Part shown: piece after piece, positions 27,811-36,840 of the stretch | Numbering within the stretch: the first letter of the stretch is position 1 | How the letters are laid out: every line of letters starts with the position of its first letter | Origin: Hymenobacter mellowenesis | GTDB taxonomy: Bacteria; Bacteroidota; Bacteroidia; Cytophagales; Hymenobacteraceae | Assembly (NCBI RefSeq): GCF_030581005.1 | Contig: NZ_JAUQSX010000001.1 | Coordinates: forward strand, 310,001-374,000 | Direction: 5' to 3' | DNA: 64,000 nt | Position numbers and translations under genes: made by a program | The notes under the pieces: generated by a model | Seen by the model: the letters and a program-made list of their open reading frames with translations, nothing else | Database searches by the model: none | What the model was told of the DNA's origin: nothing

Positions 27811-28596
27811 CTACTGCTGCAATGCTTTTTCGATGTATTCAAAGGAGGTGAGAATCTCCGCCTTTTCTTTTCTAACTACTACGGTGTGCTCGAAGTGCGC
27901 CGAGGGCTTGCGGTCCTTGGTGCGGATGGTCCAACCATCCGCTTCCTGCACCACGTCTTTCTTGCCTAAGTTCACCATCGGCTCAATCGCGATGACCAAC
28001 CCCGTTTGCAAGAGCGGCCCGGAACCCCGCTTGCCGTAGTTCGGCACATCGGGGCTTTCGTGCAGCTTCGCGCCAACTCCGTGACCTACCAGCTCGCGCA
28101 CCACCCCGTAGCCCAACGGGCCCACATGGTTCTGGATGGCGTGGCTGATGTCGCCCACGCGGTTGCCGCTCACGGCTTGTTCGATGCCTTTATACAGCGC
28201 CGCTTTCGTCTCCTTGAGCAGCGTCAGCACTTCCGGCGCCACCTCCCCGATTGGGTAGGTGTAAGCACTATCTGAATGGTAGCCATTCAGCAACACCCCG
28301 CAGTCCACCGAGATGATGTCACCACTTTTCAGCGGCTCATCGGTGGCGAACCCGTGCACCACCACCGCGTTCGGCGAGAGGCACAGGCTGTAGGGAAAAT
28401 CGTATAAACCTTTGAAAGAAGGAATGCCTCCATTGTCTCGAATGAATTCTTCCGCACGCTTATCGAGCTGCCGCGTCGTCACTCCTTCCTTGATGAGACT
28501 CGCGACTTCGCCGTGAGCCCGGGCAAGCAGTTGGCCGCTCGCCCGCATGAGGTCAATCTCTTCTTCGGTTTTGTATTGTATCGGACCTTTTGCCAT
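27811..28596 (-). CDS. map: Methionine aminopeptidase type I
   Basis: A 261-residue cytoplasmic metalloprotease that removes the initiator Met from new proteins. The metal ligands can be placed in [20 protein letters not shown] (two Asp), [14 protein letters not shown] (His), IAIEPMVN (Glu) and FEHTVVV (Glu). No N-terminal zinc extension is present. It sits between secY (7 nt upstream) and infA, a placement shared by many bacteria. Confidence 0.97.
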   Translation of the reverse strand: MAKGPIQYKTEEEIDLMRASGQLLARAHGEVASLIKEGVTTRQLDKRAEEFIRDNGGIPSFKGLYDFPYSLCLSPNAVVVHGFATDEPLKSGDIISVDCGVLLNGYHSDSAYTYPIGEVAPEVLTLLKETKAALYKGIEQAVSGNRVGDISHAIQNHVGPLGYGVVRELVGHGVGAKLHESPDVPNYGKRGSGPLLQTGLVIAIEPMVNLGKKDVVQEADGWTIRTKDRKPSAHFEHTVVVRKEKAEILTSFEYIEKALQQ

Positions 28597-28603
28597 TGCT
28601 TGG

Positions 28604-29923
28604 TTACGAGGCGATGGAAATGGGCTGGGCCGTGCGACCGCGCAGCTTACCCGATTTCATCATGCCGTCGTAGTGCTGCATCAACAAGTAGCTCTGCACC
28701 TGGTTCACCGTGTCAAGCACCACACCCACCATGATGATGAGCGACGTGCCGCCATAGAAAGCCGAGAACGGACGCGTAACACCCAGTAACAAAGCCAGCG
28801 CGGGGAAGATGGCGATGAGGGCCAGCGCCACGGCACCCGGCAGGGTGATGCGCGTCAGGATTTCATCGATGTATTCCGAGGTATCGCGGCCAGGTTTTAC
28901 GCCGGGCACGAAACCACCGCTCCGCTTCAGGTCATCAGCAATCTGGTTAGGGTTAACGCTGATGGCCGTGTAGAAGTAGGTGAAGATGATAATCAGCAAG
29001 CCGAAGGTCAGGTTGTACTGCCACGAGGTATAGTCCGAGAACTTAACGCCGATGTAGCTGGCGGTATCACTCTGGTTCTGCCATACCGATGCCACGATGG
29101 CGGGTACGAACATCAGCGACTGTGCGAAGATGATGGGCATTACGCCGGCCGCATTCACCTTGAGGGGAATGAACTGACGCTGGGCATCCAGCTGCGTAGT
29201 GCCACCTACTTGCTTGGCGTACTGCACCGCAATGCGGCGAACAGCTTGCGTGAGCACGATAACCGCCATGACCACGAGGAACAGCACCACCATTTCCAGC
29301 AGGAAGATGAGGGATTTGTTCACGCCTTTGGCAGCTGCCTCACCGATGATGGCACCGGGGAGACGCGACACGATACCAATCATGATAATCATGGAGATAC
29401 CGTTGCCGATGCCTTTGTCCGTGATTTTCTCGCCCAGCCACATGCAGAACAACGTGCCGGCCGTGATGATAATCATGGTCGAGACGGTGAAGAACGTGCC
29501 GGGGTTGATGATGGCTTCGGCGTTAATCGTGGCGATGAAGCCAACTGATTGGGCCAATACAATCGGAATCGTGAGAATCCGGGTGTACTGGTTGATTTTC
29601 TTACGTCCCGACTCGCCTTCCTTCTGGAGCTTCTGGAAGTAGGGCACGGCGATGGTGAGCAGCTGCAACACAATCGACGCCGAGATGTACGGCATGATGC
29701 CCAGCGCGAAGATGGACGCGTGGCTGAATGCACCGCCGAGCAGCGTATCCAGAATGCCAAACAAGCCTTGGGCGCCGGTCTTGAGCTGCGTGGGGTCAAC
29801 GCCCGGCAACACCACGTAAACGCCTAGGCGATAGATGGCAATGAAGAAAAGCGTATTGAGGATTCGCGTACGCAAATCCTCAATCGCAAAAATGTTTTTT
29901 ATCGACTCGATAAACTTATTCAT
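28604..29923 (-). CDS. secY: Preprotein translocase subunit SecY
   Basis: A 439-residue protein with ten membrane helices that forms the protein-conducting channel of the inner membrane. RLGVYVVLPGVDP, the plug-region GGAFSHASIFALGIMPYISASIVLQLL, and the cytosolic loop GGFVPGVKPGRDTSEYIDEILTRI are diagnostic. It lies between rplO (15 nt upstream) and map. Its partner SecE is encoded at 60084-60278. Confidence 0.98.
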   Translation of the reverse strand: MNKFIESIKNIFAIEDLRTRILNTLFFIAIYRLGVYVVLPGVDPTQLKTGAQGLFGILDTLLGGAFSHASIFALGIMPYISASIVLQLLTIAVPYFQKLQKEGESGRKKINQYTRILTIPIVLAQSVGFIATINAEAIINPGTFFTVSTMIIITAGTLFCMWLGEKITDKGIGNGISMIIMIGIVSRLPGAIIGEAAAKGVNKSLIFLLEMVVLFLVVMAVIVLTQAVRRIAVQYAKQVGGTTQLDAQRQFIPLKVNAAGVMPIIFAQSLMFVPAIVASVWQNQSDTASYIGVKFSDYTSWQYNLTFGLLIIIFTYFYTAISVNPNQIADDLKRSGGFVPGVKPGRDTSEYIDEILTRITLPGAVALALIAIFPALALLLGVTRPFSAFYGGTSLIIMVGVVLDTVNQVQSYLLMQHYDGMMKSGKLRGRTAQPISIAS

Positions 29924-29938
29924 TGCCGAAGGTAGCTA

Positions 29939-30388
29939 TTAGAGCGTTACCGCTTTGCCGCCAGCTTTCTCGATGGCTTCAACAGCCGATTTCGAGAAGG
30001 CGTGAGCATGAACTTCTACAGCAGTGGCGATTTCGCCGCGGCCGAGAACTTTGATTTTGGCATTTTTCGAAACCAGACCGGCGGCCACGAAGTAAGCGGC
30101 ATCCAGGGTGGTGGCGCTGTTCTTCTCGAGGAGGCCAGCGAGCACATCGAGGTTGATGGCTTTGTACTCGACGCGGTTGATGTTCGTGAAGCCGAACTTG
30201 GGCACACGGCGCTGGAGGGGCATCTGGCCACCTTCGAAGCCGGACTTGCGCTTGTAGCCCGAACGCGACTTGGCGCCTTTGTGACCACGGGTCGACGTGC
30301 CACCGCGCGTGGAGCCTTCGCCCCGGCCAATCCGCTTCTCGTTTTTAGTCGAGCCGTAGGCGGGCGATAGATTGCTGAGATTAAGCAT
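29939..30388 (-). CDS. rplO: 50S ribosomal protein L15
   Basis: A 149-residue protein: MLNLSNLSPAYGSTKNEKRIGRGEGSTRGGTSTRGHKGAKSRSG is the long basic extension of L15 that threads through 23S rRNA, and FEGGQMPLQRRVPKFGF is its conserved centre. Length is normal. It lies between rpmD (13 nt) and secY. Confidence 0.98.
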   Translation of the reverse strand: MLNLSNLSPAYGSTKNEKRIGRGEGSTRGGTSTRGHKGAKSRSGYKRKSGFEGGQMPLQRRVPKFGFTNINRVEYKAINLDVLAGLLEKNSATTLDAAYFVAAGLVSKNAKIKVLGRGEIATAVEVHAHAFSKSAVEAIEKAGGKAVTL

Positions 30389-30401
30389 GACGATAATAGT
30401 C

Positions 30402-30581
30402 TTACAGTTCGGTTACTTGGAGCAGGTGCTGCACGCTCTTCACCATGCCCAGGATGGACGGGTTCGATTCGTGGGTAGCGGTGCTGTTGAGTTTGTTCAG
30501 GCCGAGGGACTGAACGGTGCGCTTCTGACGCTCGGGGCGGTCAATGGCGCTGCGCACGAGCTTTACTTGAATTTGTGCCAT
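30402..30581 (-). CDS. rpmD: 50S ribosomal protein L30
   Basis: A 59-residue protein read from the ATG at 30581: MAQIQVKLVRSAIDRPERQ, then KRTVQSLGLNKLNSTATHES, ending MVKSVQHLLQVTEL. The KVKLVRS-like start and the KRTVQSLGL core identify L30. It lies 5 nt after rpsE and 13 nt before rplO, the normal spc order. Confidence 0.96.
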   Translation of the reverse strand: MAQIQVKLVRSAIDRPERQKRTVQSLGLNKLNSTATHESNPSILGMVKSVQHLLQVTEL

Positions 30582-30586
30582 GTCAA

Positions 30587-31162
30587 TTAACCGTTAAAAA
30601 CGCGGGCCAAAGAAATACCACGGGCTTGAGCGATTTGCAACGGGTCGCGCATTTTGGCGAGGGCTGCAAACGTAGCTTTTACCACGTTGTGAGGGTTCGA
30701 CGAGCCTTTCGACTTCGCCAGCACATCCTTGATACCGGCGCTCTCGAACACGGCGCGCATAGCACCGCCGGCGATTACACCCGTACCGGCAGCAGCCGGC
30801 TGGATGAGCACGAAACCACCGCCGTAGCGGCCTTCCATGAGGTGAGGAACGGTGTGCTTGTACATAGGCACTTTCACCACGTTCTTCTTGGCGTCGTCAA
30901 TGCCTTTGGCAATGGCGTCGGTTACTTCGTTGGCTTTGCCGAGGCCGTAGCCTACGTTGCCGTTGCCGTCGCCCACTACCACGATGGCAGAGAAGCTAAA
31001 GCGGCGACCGCCTTTCACCACCTTCGCTACGCGGTTGATGGCTACTACTTTTTCTTTGAAGTCGGAGTCAGCACCCATGCGGGAGTTGTCCTTGTTCCGG
31101 TCGCGGTCGTTGCTGCGCTGACGGTCTCCGCCAGGACGATTGTTGTCGCGTTCTTGCGCCAT
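30587..31162 (-). CDS. rpsE: 30S ribosomal protein S5
   Basis: A 191-residue protein. The start has an extra polar stretch ([26 protein letters not shown]) before the S5 domain. [43 protein letters not shown] is the double-stranded RNA-binding part and [23 protein letters not shown] the second. It helps in decoding fidelity and mRNA unwinding. The N-terminal tail is longer than in E. coli. Confidence 0.98.
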   Translation of the reverse strand: MAQERDNNRPGGDRQRSNDRDRNKDNSRMGADSDFKEKVVAINRVAKVVKGGRRFSFSAIVVVGDGNGNVGYGLGKANEVTDAIAKGIDDAKKNVVKVPMYKHTVPHLMEGRYGGGFVLIQPAAAGTGVIAGGAMRAVFESAGIKDVLAKSKGSSNPHNVVKATFAALAKMRDPLQIAQARGISLARVFNG

Positions 31163-31168
31163 GATAGT

Positions 31169-31519
31169 TTAGAAATTGAGGCCGCCTTCGCGAGCACCTT
31201 CAGCCAATGATTTTACGCGACCGTGGTAGAGGTAACCCGAGCGGTCGAACACCACTTTCGTGATGCCTTTCTCCAGGGCAACCGCGGCTACCTGGCGGCC
31301 TACGGCAGCGGCCAGGGCCACACCGTTGCCACCTTCGGCGGTTACTTTTTTCGACGTAGCGGCAGCCAGGGTGCGGCCGGTCGTGTCGTCGATAATCTGA
31401 GCATAAATGCCCGTGTTGCTGCGGAACACCGACAGGCGCGGACGCTCCGAGGTGCCGGACACTTTCGTGCGGATGATGCGCTGAATCCGCTTGCGGCGAG
31501 TTGCTTTATCAAATGCCAT
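31169..31519 (-). CDS. rplR: 50S ribosomal protein L18
   Basis: A 116-residue protein: [38 protein letters not shown] and [29 protein letters not shown] identify L18, the 5S rRNA-binding protein. Length is normal. It is 6 nt from rpsE and 9 nt from rplF. Confidence 0.98.
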   Translation of the reverse strand: MAFDKATRRKRIQRIIRTKVSGTSERPRLSVFRSNTGIYAQIIDDTTGRTLAAATSKKVTAEGGNGVALAAAVGRQVAAVALEKGITKVVFDRSGYLYHGRVKSLAEGAREGGLNF

Positions 31520-31528
31520 GATGCGAAT

Positions 31529-32083
31529 TTATTTAGAGGCCGTTTTACCAGCTTTGCGACGGATAATCTCGCCCACGAAGCGCACACCTTTGCCTTTGTA
31601 GGGCTCCACTTTGCGCAGCGAACGAATTTTGGCGGCCACCTGGCCCAGCAGCTGATTGTCGATGCTGTTGAGCGTCACAATCGGGTTCTTACCCTTTTCG
31701 GTTACCGCGGTAGCGGATACTTCGCCGGGGAGGGCGATGTACACGTTGTGCGAGTAGCCGAGGGCCAGTTCCAGCGTGCTGCCCACGAGCGAGGCTTTGT
31801 AACCTACGCCCACGAGTTCAAGTTTCTTCTCGAAACCAGCGCTAACACCGGTCACCATGTTGTTGATGAGCGAGCGGTAGAGGCCGTGCATGGCCTTGTG
31901 GCGCTTCTGCTCGGTGGGGCGGGTTACGGTGAGGGTACCGTCTTCGATGGCTACGGTGATGTCGCGGTCTACTTGCGTAGTGAGCGAGCCTTTGGGGCCT
32001 TTCACCGTCACCGCGTTGTCTTTGTCGACCGAAATAGCGACCCCGGCGGGGACGGAAATCGGCAGTTTACCAATACGTGACAT
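31529..32083 (-). CDS. rplF: 50S ribosomal protein L6
   Basis: A 184-residue protein with two related L6 halves: MSRIGKLPISVPAGVAISVD and the C-terminal IRSLRKVEPYKGKGVRFVGEIIRRKAGKTASK (positions near 155-184). It binds 23S rRNA close to the factor-binding site. It follows rpsH with a 27-nt gap. Confidence 0.98.
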   Translation of the reverse strand: MSRIGKLPISVPAGVAISVDKDNAVTVKGPKGSLTTQVDRDITVAIEDGTLTVTRPTEQKRHKAMHGLYRSLINNMVTGVSAGFEKKLELVGVGYKASLVGSTLELALGYSHNVYIALPGEVSATAVTEKGKNPIVTLNSIDNQLLGQVAAKIRSLRKVEPYKGKGVRFVGEIIRRKAGKTASK

Positions 32084-32110
32084 AATTGAATTTGCTAAAG
32101 CGGTTCCGGA

Positions 32111-32509
32111 CTAGTACACGTAGCACAGCACCTCGCCGCCCACGTTCTCGGTTTTGCACTCTTTCTCCGTCATCACGCCTTTCGAGGTCGAGATGATGGC
32201 GACACCCAGGCCGCTGAGGACGCGGGGCAGGTTGTCGGCGGCCACGTACTGACGCAAGCCGGGCGTCGAAACGCGCTGCAGCTTGGTGATGGCGGGGGCC
32301 TTCGTGGTGGGGTTGTACTTCAGGGCGATTTTGATGGTGCCCTGAACCGACGAATCATCAAAACGGTACGACTGGATGTACCCTTTGTGGTACAACACTT
32401 TCGTGATTTCCTTTTTGATGTTGCTGGCCGGGATTTCTACCACCCGGTGGTTCGCCTTGATGGCGTTGCGTACCCGGGTCAGGTAGTCGGCAATGGGGTC
32501 AGTGTTCAT
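32111..32509 (-). CDS. rpsH: 30S ribosomal protein S8, first gene of the split spc unit
   Basis: A 132-residue protein: MNTDPIADYLTRVRNAIKANHRVVEIPAS and LSGLGVAIISTSKGVMTEKECKTENVGGEVLCYVY are diagnostic. S8 binds the central domain of 16S rRNA. In most bacteria rpsN lies directly upstream. Here rpsN is 3.1 kb away and three unrelated genes intervene; rpsH instead has two candidate promoters of its own just upstream. Confidence 0.98.
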   Translation of the reverse strand: MNTDPIADYLTRVRNAIKANHRVVEIPASNIKKEITKVLYHKGYIQSYRFDDSSVQGTIKIALKYNPTTKAPAITKLQRVSTPGLRQYVAADNLPRVLSGLGVAIISTSKGVMTEKECKTENVGGEVLCYVY

Positions 32510-32542
32510 TATTTTTTAAATACGTCCGCTTTTTTCGGAGCG

Positions 32543-32574
32543 CAAAGATAAGAAAATTTCGCCGGGTGCCCAAC
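32543..32574 (-). promoter_or_regulatory. Proximal promoter of the rpsH unit
   Basis: The minus strand reads GTTG (32571-32574), 20 nt, then TATCTTTG (32543-32550), followed by CGCTCC. This fits the Bacteroidota promoter. Transcription would start about 30 nt before the rpsH ATG. Confidence 0.7.
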
Positions 32575-32689
32575 GGGACCAACGAAATTTCGGTTAAGAC
32601 TACTTGGCACGTCCGGCGACGGTCCGGCCAATGGTTTCTTTTGGCAACCTGCCAAATGGTTTTGAGGCAAGCCTCAGGTTTTGGGAGTG

Positions 32690-32722
32690 CAAAGGTAGCA
32701 GGCTTTCAGGGGCTTTTGCAAG
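32690..32722 (-). promoter_or_regulatory. Distal promoter of the rpsH unit
   Basis: The minus strand reads CTTG (32719-32722), 20 nt, then TACCTTTG (32690-32697), followed by CACTCCC. It is downstream of the dehydrogenase stop at 32790, so it can only serve rpsH. Confidence 0.65.
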
Positions 32723-32789
32723 TGCTTGACAGAAATATTCTTGACTATTGGACAGCCGTGCCTCCAAAACGACCGAATCGGGGGAAGCG

Positions 32790-33650
32790 CTATTGCTGCT
32801 TCAGGTGCTTGAGAATGGCAATCACGTCCTCGTCGCCATGCGTAGTCTCTGCCTCCTGAAAGGTCTGGTGAACCACATTGGCCAGTGGGGTATCCGAGCC
32901 TTCGGCTTTGGCTAGGCGCAAGTCTTTGGCGAGCAGCTTGAGGGCGAAGGCGGCCTGATAGTTCTCGTTGAGAATGGCGTCGCCCTTGAGGTTGAGGAAG
33001 ACGCTGGCGAGGGCGCTGCTTTTGATGAGTTCGAGCAAGTCGGCCGTTTGCAGCCCGTGCTGCTGGGCGAACAGGACGGCTTCGGCCAAACCTTGGGCCT
33101 GGAAGCCGAGCAGGGTGTTCATGGCGAGCTTGGCATTGTTGCCCGCGCCGGTGGGGCCCACGCGCAGGGCCAGCTTGCCGAGGTGTGCGAACAAGGGCTG
33201 CGCTTGCTTGAAAGCAGCTTCATCGCCGCCGACCATGATGGCGAGTTGGCCGGTTTCAGCCTGCTTCACGCTGCCGGATACGGGGGCATCGAGGTACTCG
33301 TGGCCGTGGGCGCGGCTTAGTTCGGCCATCTCTTGGCTGATACCGGGCGAGACGGTACTCATGTTGACAACGAGCTTACCGGTAGTAGACGACTGCAACA
33401 GGCCGTGCTCCCCGGTGAATAGCTCCCGGGTGGCTTGGTCATCCGACACCATGAGGAAAACGACCTGCGCGGCATCGAGCACGGCGGCGGGCGTGGGCGC
33501 GACTGTGGCGCCCTCGGCGCGCAGGGCTTCGGCCTTAGCGGGGCTGCGGTTGTAGGCGATAACGGGGAGGCCGGCGGCGAGCAGGCGGCGGGCCATGGGC
33601 TTGCCCATGTTGCCCAGGCCAATCCAGCCGGTGGTGGTTGGTGATTCCAT
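32790..33650 (-). CDS. NAD(P)-dependent beta-hydroxyacid dehydrogenase family protein
   Basis: A 286-residue enzyme. The Rossmann motif GLGNMG lies at 11-16, the substrate-binding DAPVSGSVKQAETGQL at 121-136, and the catalytic Lys174 in GAGNNAKLAMN. The family includes 3-hydroxyisobutyrate dehydrogenase, tartronate semialdehyde reductase and the succinic semialdehyde reductases of the GLYR type; which substrate is used cannot be read here. It is one of three genes placed between rpsN and rpsH. It has no obvious functional tie to the ribosome. Confidence 0.88.
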   Translation of the reverse strand: MESPTTTGWIGLGNMGKPMARRLLAAGLPVIAYNRSPAKAEALRAEGATVAPTPAAVLDAAQVVFLMVSDDQATRELFTGEHGLLQSSTTGKLVVNMSTVSPGISQEMAELSRAHGHEYLDAPVSGSVKQAETGQLAIMVGGDEAAFKQAQPLFAHLGKLALRVGPTGAGNNAKLAMNTLLGFQAQGLAEAVLFAQQHGLQTADLLELIKSSALASVFLNLKGDAILNENYQAAFALKLLAKDLRLAKAEGSDTPLANVVHQTFQEAETTHGDEDVIAILKHLKQQ

Positions 33651-33711
33651 AATAGGTTGTGAGGGATTAATAACATGAACCAGCGCGGGAGCTGGCGTAG
33701 GCTATAACGGC

Positions 33712-33747
33712 AAATGGGGTTGCTCCGAATACCGGAACAACCCCATT
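33712..33747 (-). terminator. Terminator after lepB
   Basis: AAATGGGGTTG (33712-33722) pairs with CAACCCCATTT-like bases at 33738-33747, with an inner CCG/CGG pair. The T-run is short. It follows the lepB stop by about 47 nt on the minus strand. Confidence 0.65.
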
Positions 33748-33794
33748 TGTTTCACTTACTCCAATTTTCTGGTGGCCTGCGATGCGAGGCGCGG

Positions 33795-34961
33795 TTACTC
33801 AATGGGTCGGAACAGCCGGCTCCACCGGACCTTGTGCAGCACATCCGCATTGGGGTCGAGTGACAGCCACGTGAACACGGCTTTGCCCACGATATGGTCC
33901 TCCGGCACAAAACCCCAGAAGCGGGAGTCTTCGGAGTTGTGCCGGTTGTCGCCCATCATGAAGTAGTAGTTCTGCTTGATGGTGTAGCGGGTGAGGGGCT
34001 GGCCGTTTTGTTGTATCATGCCATCCTGCCAGGTGATGCCAGAGTTGTGCTCGTATTGCGACACGATTTTATAATAGATGGCCGCGTTGGCGGGCGTGAG
34101 GGTGATGGTCTGGCCTTTCTTTGGCACGGGCAACGGGCCGTAGTCGTCGAGCTGCCAGCGGCGGGGAGTGGCACTGGCGGCTTGCGATACATCGAAGTCG
34201 GCCACGTCGGGGAACAGCTGCAGGGGGTACTGCACCACCTTCAGTGACTTCGTGTAGGGCTGCCGACGAAAGTAAGCGGCCACCTCGGCCGGGCAGCTGA
34301 TGACGAAGCCGGGCTTGCCCGTTTCAGGGTTGATGATGGCGCGGGGCACGCCATCGGGCTCGCGGTAGTCGACCACGCCCTGGGCATGCAGCGCCGCCAC
34401 AATTTCATCGTTAGGCGCAGGCACTTCCAGGAAATAGGTGGTTTGCGGACGGCCGGCTACCGCGCCGGGCTGTCCGTTAAGAAACACCTGGCCGCGGCGG
34501 ATGCTCAGCGTGTCGCCCCCCACCGCGATGCAGCGCTTGATGAGGTTGGTGCGCACATCAGCAGGGCGCTGCTGCTCGTGCGGCACGTGAAATACCACTA
34601 CGTCGTTGCGCTTCACCGAGCTGAAACCCGGGAAACGATAGGTTGGCAGTTGGATGAGGTCGGAGTAGCTCTGCGGGCCATGCTCCCACAGGGTTTGGTG
34701 CGTGAGGGGTACCTGTAGCGGCGTTTGGGGCGTAATGGGGCCGTAGTGCAGCTTGCTCACCATGAGGTAGTCGCCCACCAGCAGGGTTCCCTCCATGCTT
34801 TCGGAGGGAATGGTGTAGGCCCCCACCGCCGACCAGCGGAGCAGCGTGGCGGCCACAATGGCGAAAATGAGGGAGTCGGCCCACTCCCGGGTTTTGGTTT
34901 TGGGCGGCTTGGGCGCGGGGTTGGGGGTAACGCGTTTGGGCTGGAAGAAGGGTATCCGCAT
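33795..34961 (-). CDS. lepB: Signal peptidase I
   Basis: A 388-residue inner-membrane protease with its active site in the periplasm, cleaving signal peptides of exported proteins. The start at the ATG at 34961 (MRIPFFQPKRV) is preferred over a GTG 36 nt upstream. One membrane helix (SLIFAIVAATLLRWSAVGAYT) precedes the catalytic Ser55 in IPSESMEGT, and the general-base Lys142 lies in NLIKRCIAVGGDTL. The C-terminal MMGDNRHNSEDSRFWGFVPE is the conserved box E. It is longer than E. coli LepB because of an insert of about 90 residues between the two boxes, as is common in Bacteroidota. Location between rpsN and rpsH is unusual. Confidence 0.93.
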   Translation of the reverse strand: MRIPFFQPKRVTPNPAPKPPKTKTREWADSLIFAIVAATLLRWSAVGAYTIPSESMEGTLLVGDYLMVSKLHYGPITPQTPLQVPLTHQTLWEHGPQSYSDLIQLPTYRFPGFSSVKRNDVVVFHVPHEQQRPADVRTNLIKRCIAVGGDTLSIRRGQVFLNGQPGAVAGRPQTTYFLEVPAPNDEIVAALHAQGVVDYREPDGVPRAIINPETGKPGFVISCPAEVAAYFRRQPYTKSLKVVQYPLQLFPDVADFDVSQAASATPRRWQLDDYGPLPVPKKGQTITLTPANAAIYYKIVSQYEHNSGITWQDGMIQQNGQPLTRYTIKQNYYFMMGDNRHNSEDSRFWGFVPEDHIVGKAVFTWLSLDPNADVLHKVRWSRLFRPIE

Positions 34962-35179
34962 GGGTTCCGATTGAAGAGCGGGTGAGACAATAGCCACGGC
35001 AACGCCGCAGCAACAAGGGTTGCTCTAACGCACCAACAAGCCAAATAGTACGGCTTACCTATATATCTGCACTTTTTCCTCGCCCCTCCCCCACCCGCTC
35101 GGCGCACAGCTGAAGAAACTCGGAGGGGCGCGAGGCTCAAGATATTCATTAAGTAACTGCAATATCTAGCTATCTTTCC

Positions 35180-35551
35180 TCAATTCTTATTTACCGGAGA
35201 ATTGTATCTGCTGCCAATTACTCTGCTCATCTTTCCGAATAACCCTATCATAAGACTATCCCCTTGAGGGTAATATGAAATGGGCATCCGATAGTGCATG
35301 CATCCTTGACGCATTTCGAGGGTATCTCTCGTTTTGTTGAATTCAGAGTAGTAAGTGGTATAATGATTCCAAACTACAAAGTCTGGTTGTGGCCTCTTGC
35401 TGTATTCGCCAATTATGATTGTCGAATCATTGGGCGCTTTATCTCGACGCCACTCGCCCTTGATTCGTTGCCTAATATTCGCTGGGTTCTTATGTCCGCA
35501 TCCAATCAACAACGCGGTTGTAATGCAGTAGATTGAATTGATATTTTTCAT
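35180..35551 (-). CDS. Small lipoprotein, unknown family
   Basis: A 123-residue protein starting at the ATG at 35551, which gives a lipoprotein signal (MKNINSIYCITTALLIGC). The body reads like a small beta-rich domain (GEWRRDKAPNDSTIIIGEY, DFVVWNHYTTYYSEFN, LEMRQGCMHYRMPISYYPQGDSLMIG). I recognise no family. The gene and its flanks are clearly more A+T-rich than nearby genes, which suggests recent acquisition. It begins just after the terminator of the rpsN unit. Confidence 0.65.
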   Translation of the reverse strand: MKNINSIYCITTALLIGCGHKNPANIRQRIKGEWRRDKAPNDSTIIIGEYSKRPQPDFVVWNHYTTYYSEFNKTRDTLEMRQGCMHYRMPISYYPQGDSLMIGLFGKMSRVIGSRYNSPVNKN

Positions 35552-35576
35552 CTCGACAGCTATAGCATAAAAGCAA

Positions 35577-35615
35577 AATTCCCAAGCTAAGGTCAGAAAC
35601 CTCAACTTGGGAATT
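35577..35615 (-). terminator. Intrinsic terminator after rpsN
   Basis: On the minus strand AATTCCCAAG (35606-35615) pairs with CTTGGGAATT (35577-35586), with an inner AGGT/ACCT stem, followed by TTGCTTTT. It closes the rplC to rpsN transcript 26 nt after the rpsN stop. Confidence 0.88.
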
Positions 35616-35640
35616 AAAACTTTATTGCGAAAATCGAAGC

Positions 35641-35910
35641 TTACCAGCTCGACTTGGTCACACCGGGAATTTTCCCGGCCAGAGCCATTTCGCGGAAACG
35701 CACGCGGCTGATGCCAAACTTGCGCATGTAGCCGCGGGGGCGGCCGTCAATCATGTCGCGGTTGTGCAGGCGCACGGGCGAAGCGTTTTTGGGCAGCTTG
35801 TCGAGACCTTCGTAGTCGCCGGCAGCTTTCAGAGCCTTGCGCTTCTCAGCGTAGCGGGCCACGGTGGCAATGCGCTTGCGCTCCCGTGCTTTGATGGATT
35901 CTTTAGCCAT
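35641..35910 (-). CDS. rpsN: 30S ribosomal protein S14, last gene of its unit
   Basis: An 89-residue protein of the zinc-free (C-) form: [24 protein letters not shown], then [43 protein letters not shown]. It binds the 30S head. It follows rplE by 12 nt. Unlike in most bacteria it is not followed by rpsH but by a strong terminator. Confidence 0.98.
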   Translation of the reverse strand: MAKESIKARERKRIATVARYAEKRKALKAAGDYEGLDKLPKNASPVRLHNRDMIDGRPRGYMRKFGISRVRFREMALAGKIPGVTKSSW

Positions 35911-35922
35911 GAGTTCGGAAGA

Positions 35923-36477
35923 TTAAGCGTCTTTTTTAGCGTTGGCGAAAGGCATACCGAACGCTTTCAGCAGCTCGTAGCTCTGCTCGTCGTTCTCGGC
36001 GGTGGTCACGAACGTGATGTCCATGCCCGAGATGCCTTTGATTTTATCAATCGAGATTTCGGGGAAGATGATTTGCTCCTTCACGCCGAGCGTGTAGTTG
36101 CCACGACCATCGAACCCTTTGTCGTTGATGCCTTTGAAGTCACGTACGCGGGGCAGGGCCACCGTCAAGAGACGGTCCATGAACTCGTACATTTTCTCGC
36201 CACGCAGCGTCACTTTCGCACCGATGGGCATGCCTTCACGGAGCTTAAAGTTCGACACCGATTTCTTGGCGATGGTGGCAATGGCTTTCTGGCCGGTGAT
36301 AACCGTCAGTTCTTCCACGCCGTTGTCAACCAATTTCTTATCGGCTACCGCCGCGCCAATGCCGCGGTTGATGCAGATTTTGGTGATACGGGGTACCTGC
36401 ATGATGCTCTTGAACTGGAATTTCTCCTGGAGCGCGGGTACGACGTCTTTTTTATAAATGTCTTTGAGACGGGCCAT
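35923..36477 (-). CDS. rplE: 50S ribosomal protein L5
   Basis: A 184-residue protein: [47 protein letters not shown] and [23 protein letters not shown] identify L5, which binds 5S rRNA with L18. Length is normal. It follows rplX by 15 nt. Confidence 0.98.
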   Translation of the reverse strand: MARLKDIYKKDVVPALQEKFQFKSIMQVPRITKICINRGIGAAVADKKLVDNGVEELTVITGQKAIATIAKKSVSNFKLREGMPIGAKVTLRGEKMYEFMDRLLTVALPRVRDFKGINDKGFDGRGNYTLGVKEQIIFPEISIDKIKGISGMDITFVTTAENDEQSYELLKAFGMPFANAKKDA

Positions 36478-36492
36478 GATGGTGGGGGCTGC

Positions 36493-36837
36493 TTAAGCCG
36501 TTTTGGCAGAGGTACGCTTGGCTTTGGCCGGAGCAGCAGCCGGAGCTGCGGCCGCGGCGGCACCTTTACGTACCCGCTCACCGGTGGTGGGGTTGATAGC
36601 CTGCACGTTGCTCACGTGCATGGGCGCCTCCATCTTGGTGATGCCGCCCTGGGGCGATTTGGCGCTCGGCTTGTTGTGTTTCGTCACCAGGTTCAGGCCC
36701 TCAACGGTTACGCGCTGAGTCACCCGGTTCACCGACTTGATAACGCCGGTTTTACCCTTTTCGTCGCCAGCAATCACCTTCACGGTATCGCCCGACTTTA
36801 CGTGCAGCTGCACGGGGTCTGCTTTTCTGATAGCCAT
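36493..36837 (-). CDS. rplX: 50S ribosomal protein L24
   Basis: A 114-residue protein. The KOW motif region HVKSGDTVKVIAGDEKGKTGVIKSVNRVTQRVTVEGLN is typical of L24, an early 50S assembly protein. The last 25 residues form an Ala/Lys-rich tail (AAAAAAPAAAPAKAKRTSAKTA), longer than usual. It lies 3 nt from rplN. Confidence 0.97.
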   Translation of the reverse strand: MAIRKADPVQLHVKSGDTVKVIAGDEKGKTGVIKSVNRVTQRVTVEGLNLVTKHNKPSAKSPQGGITKMEAPMHVSNVQAINPTTGERVRKGAAAAAAPAAAPAKAKRTSAKTA

Positions 36838-36840
36838 GGC

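Noticed and set aside
32510..35640. Insertion sequence or integrated element at the rpsN-rpsH break
   Set aside because: No transposase, integrase, terminal inverted repeats or target duplication can be seen, and the genes are ordinary housekeeping types.
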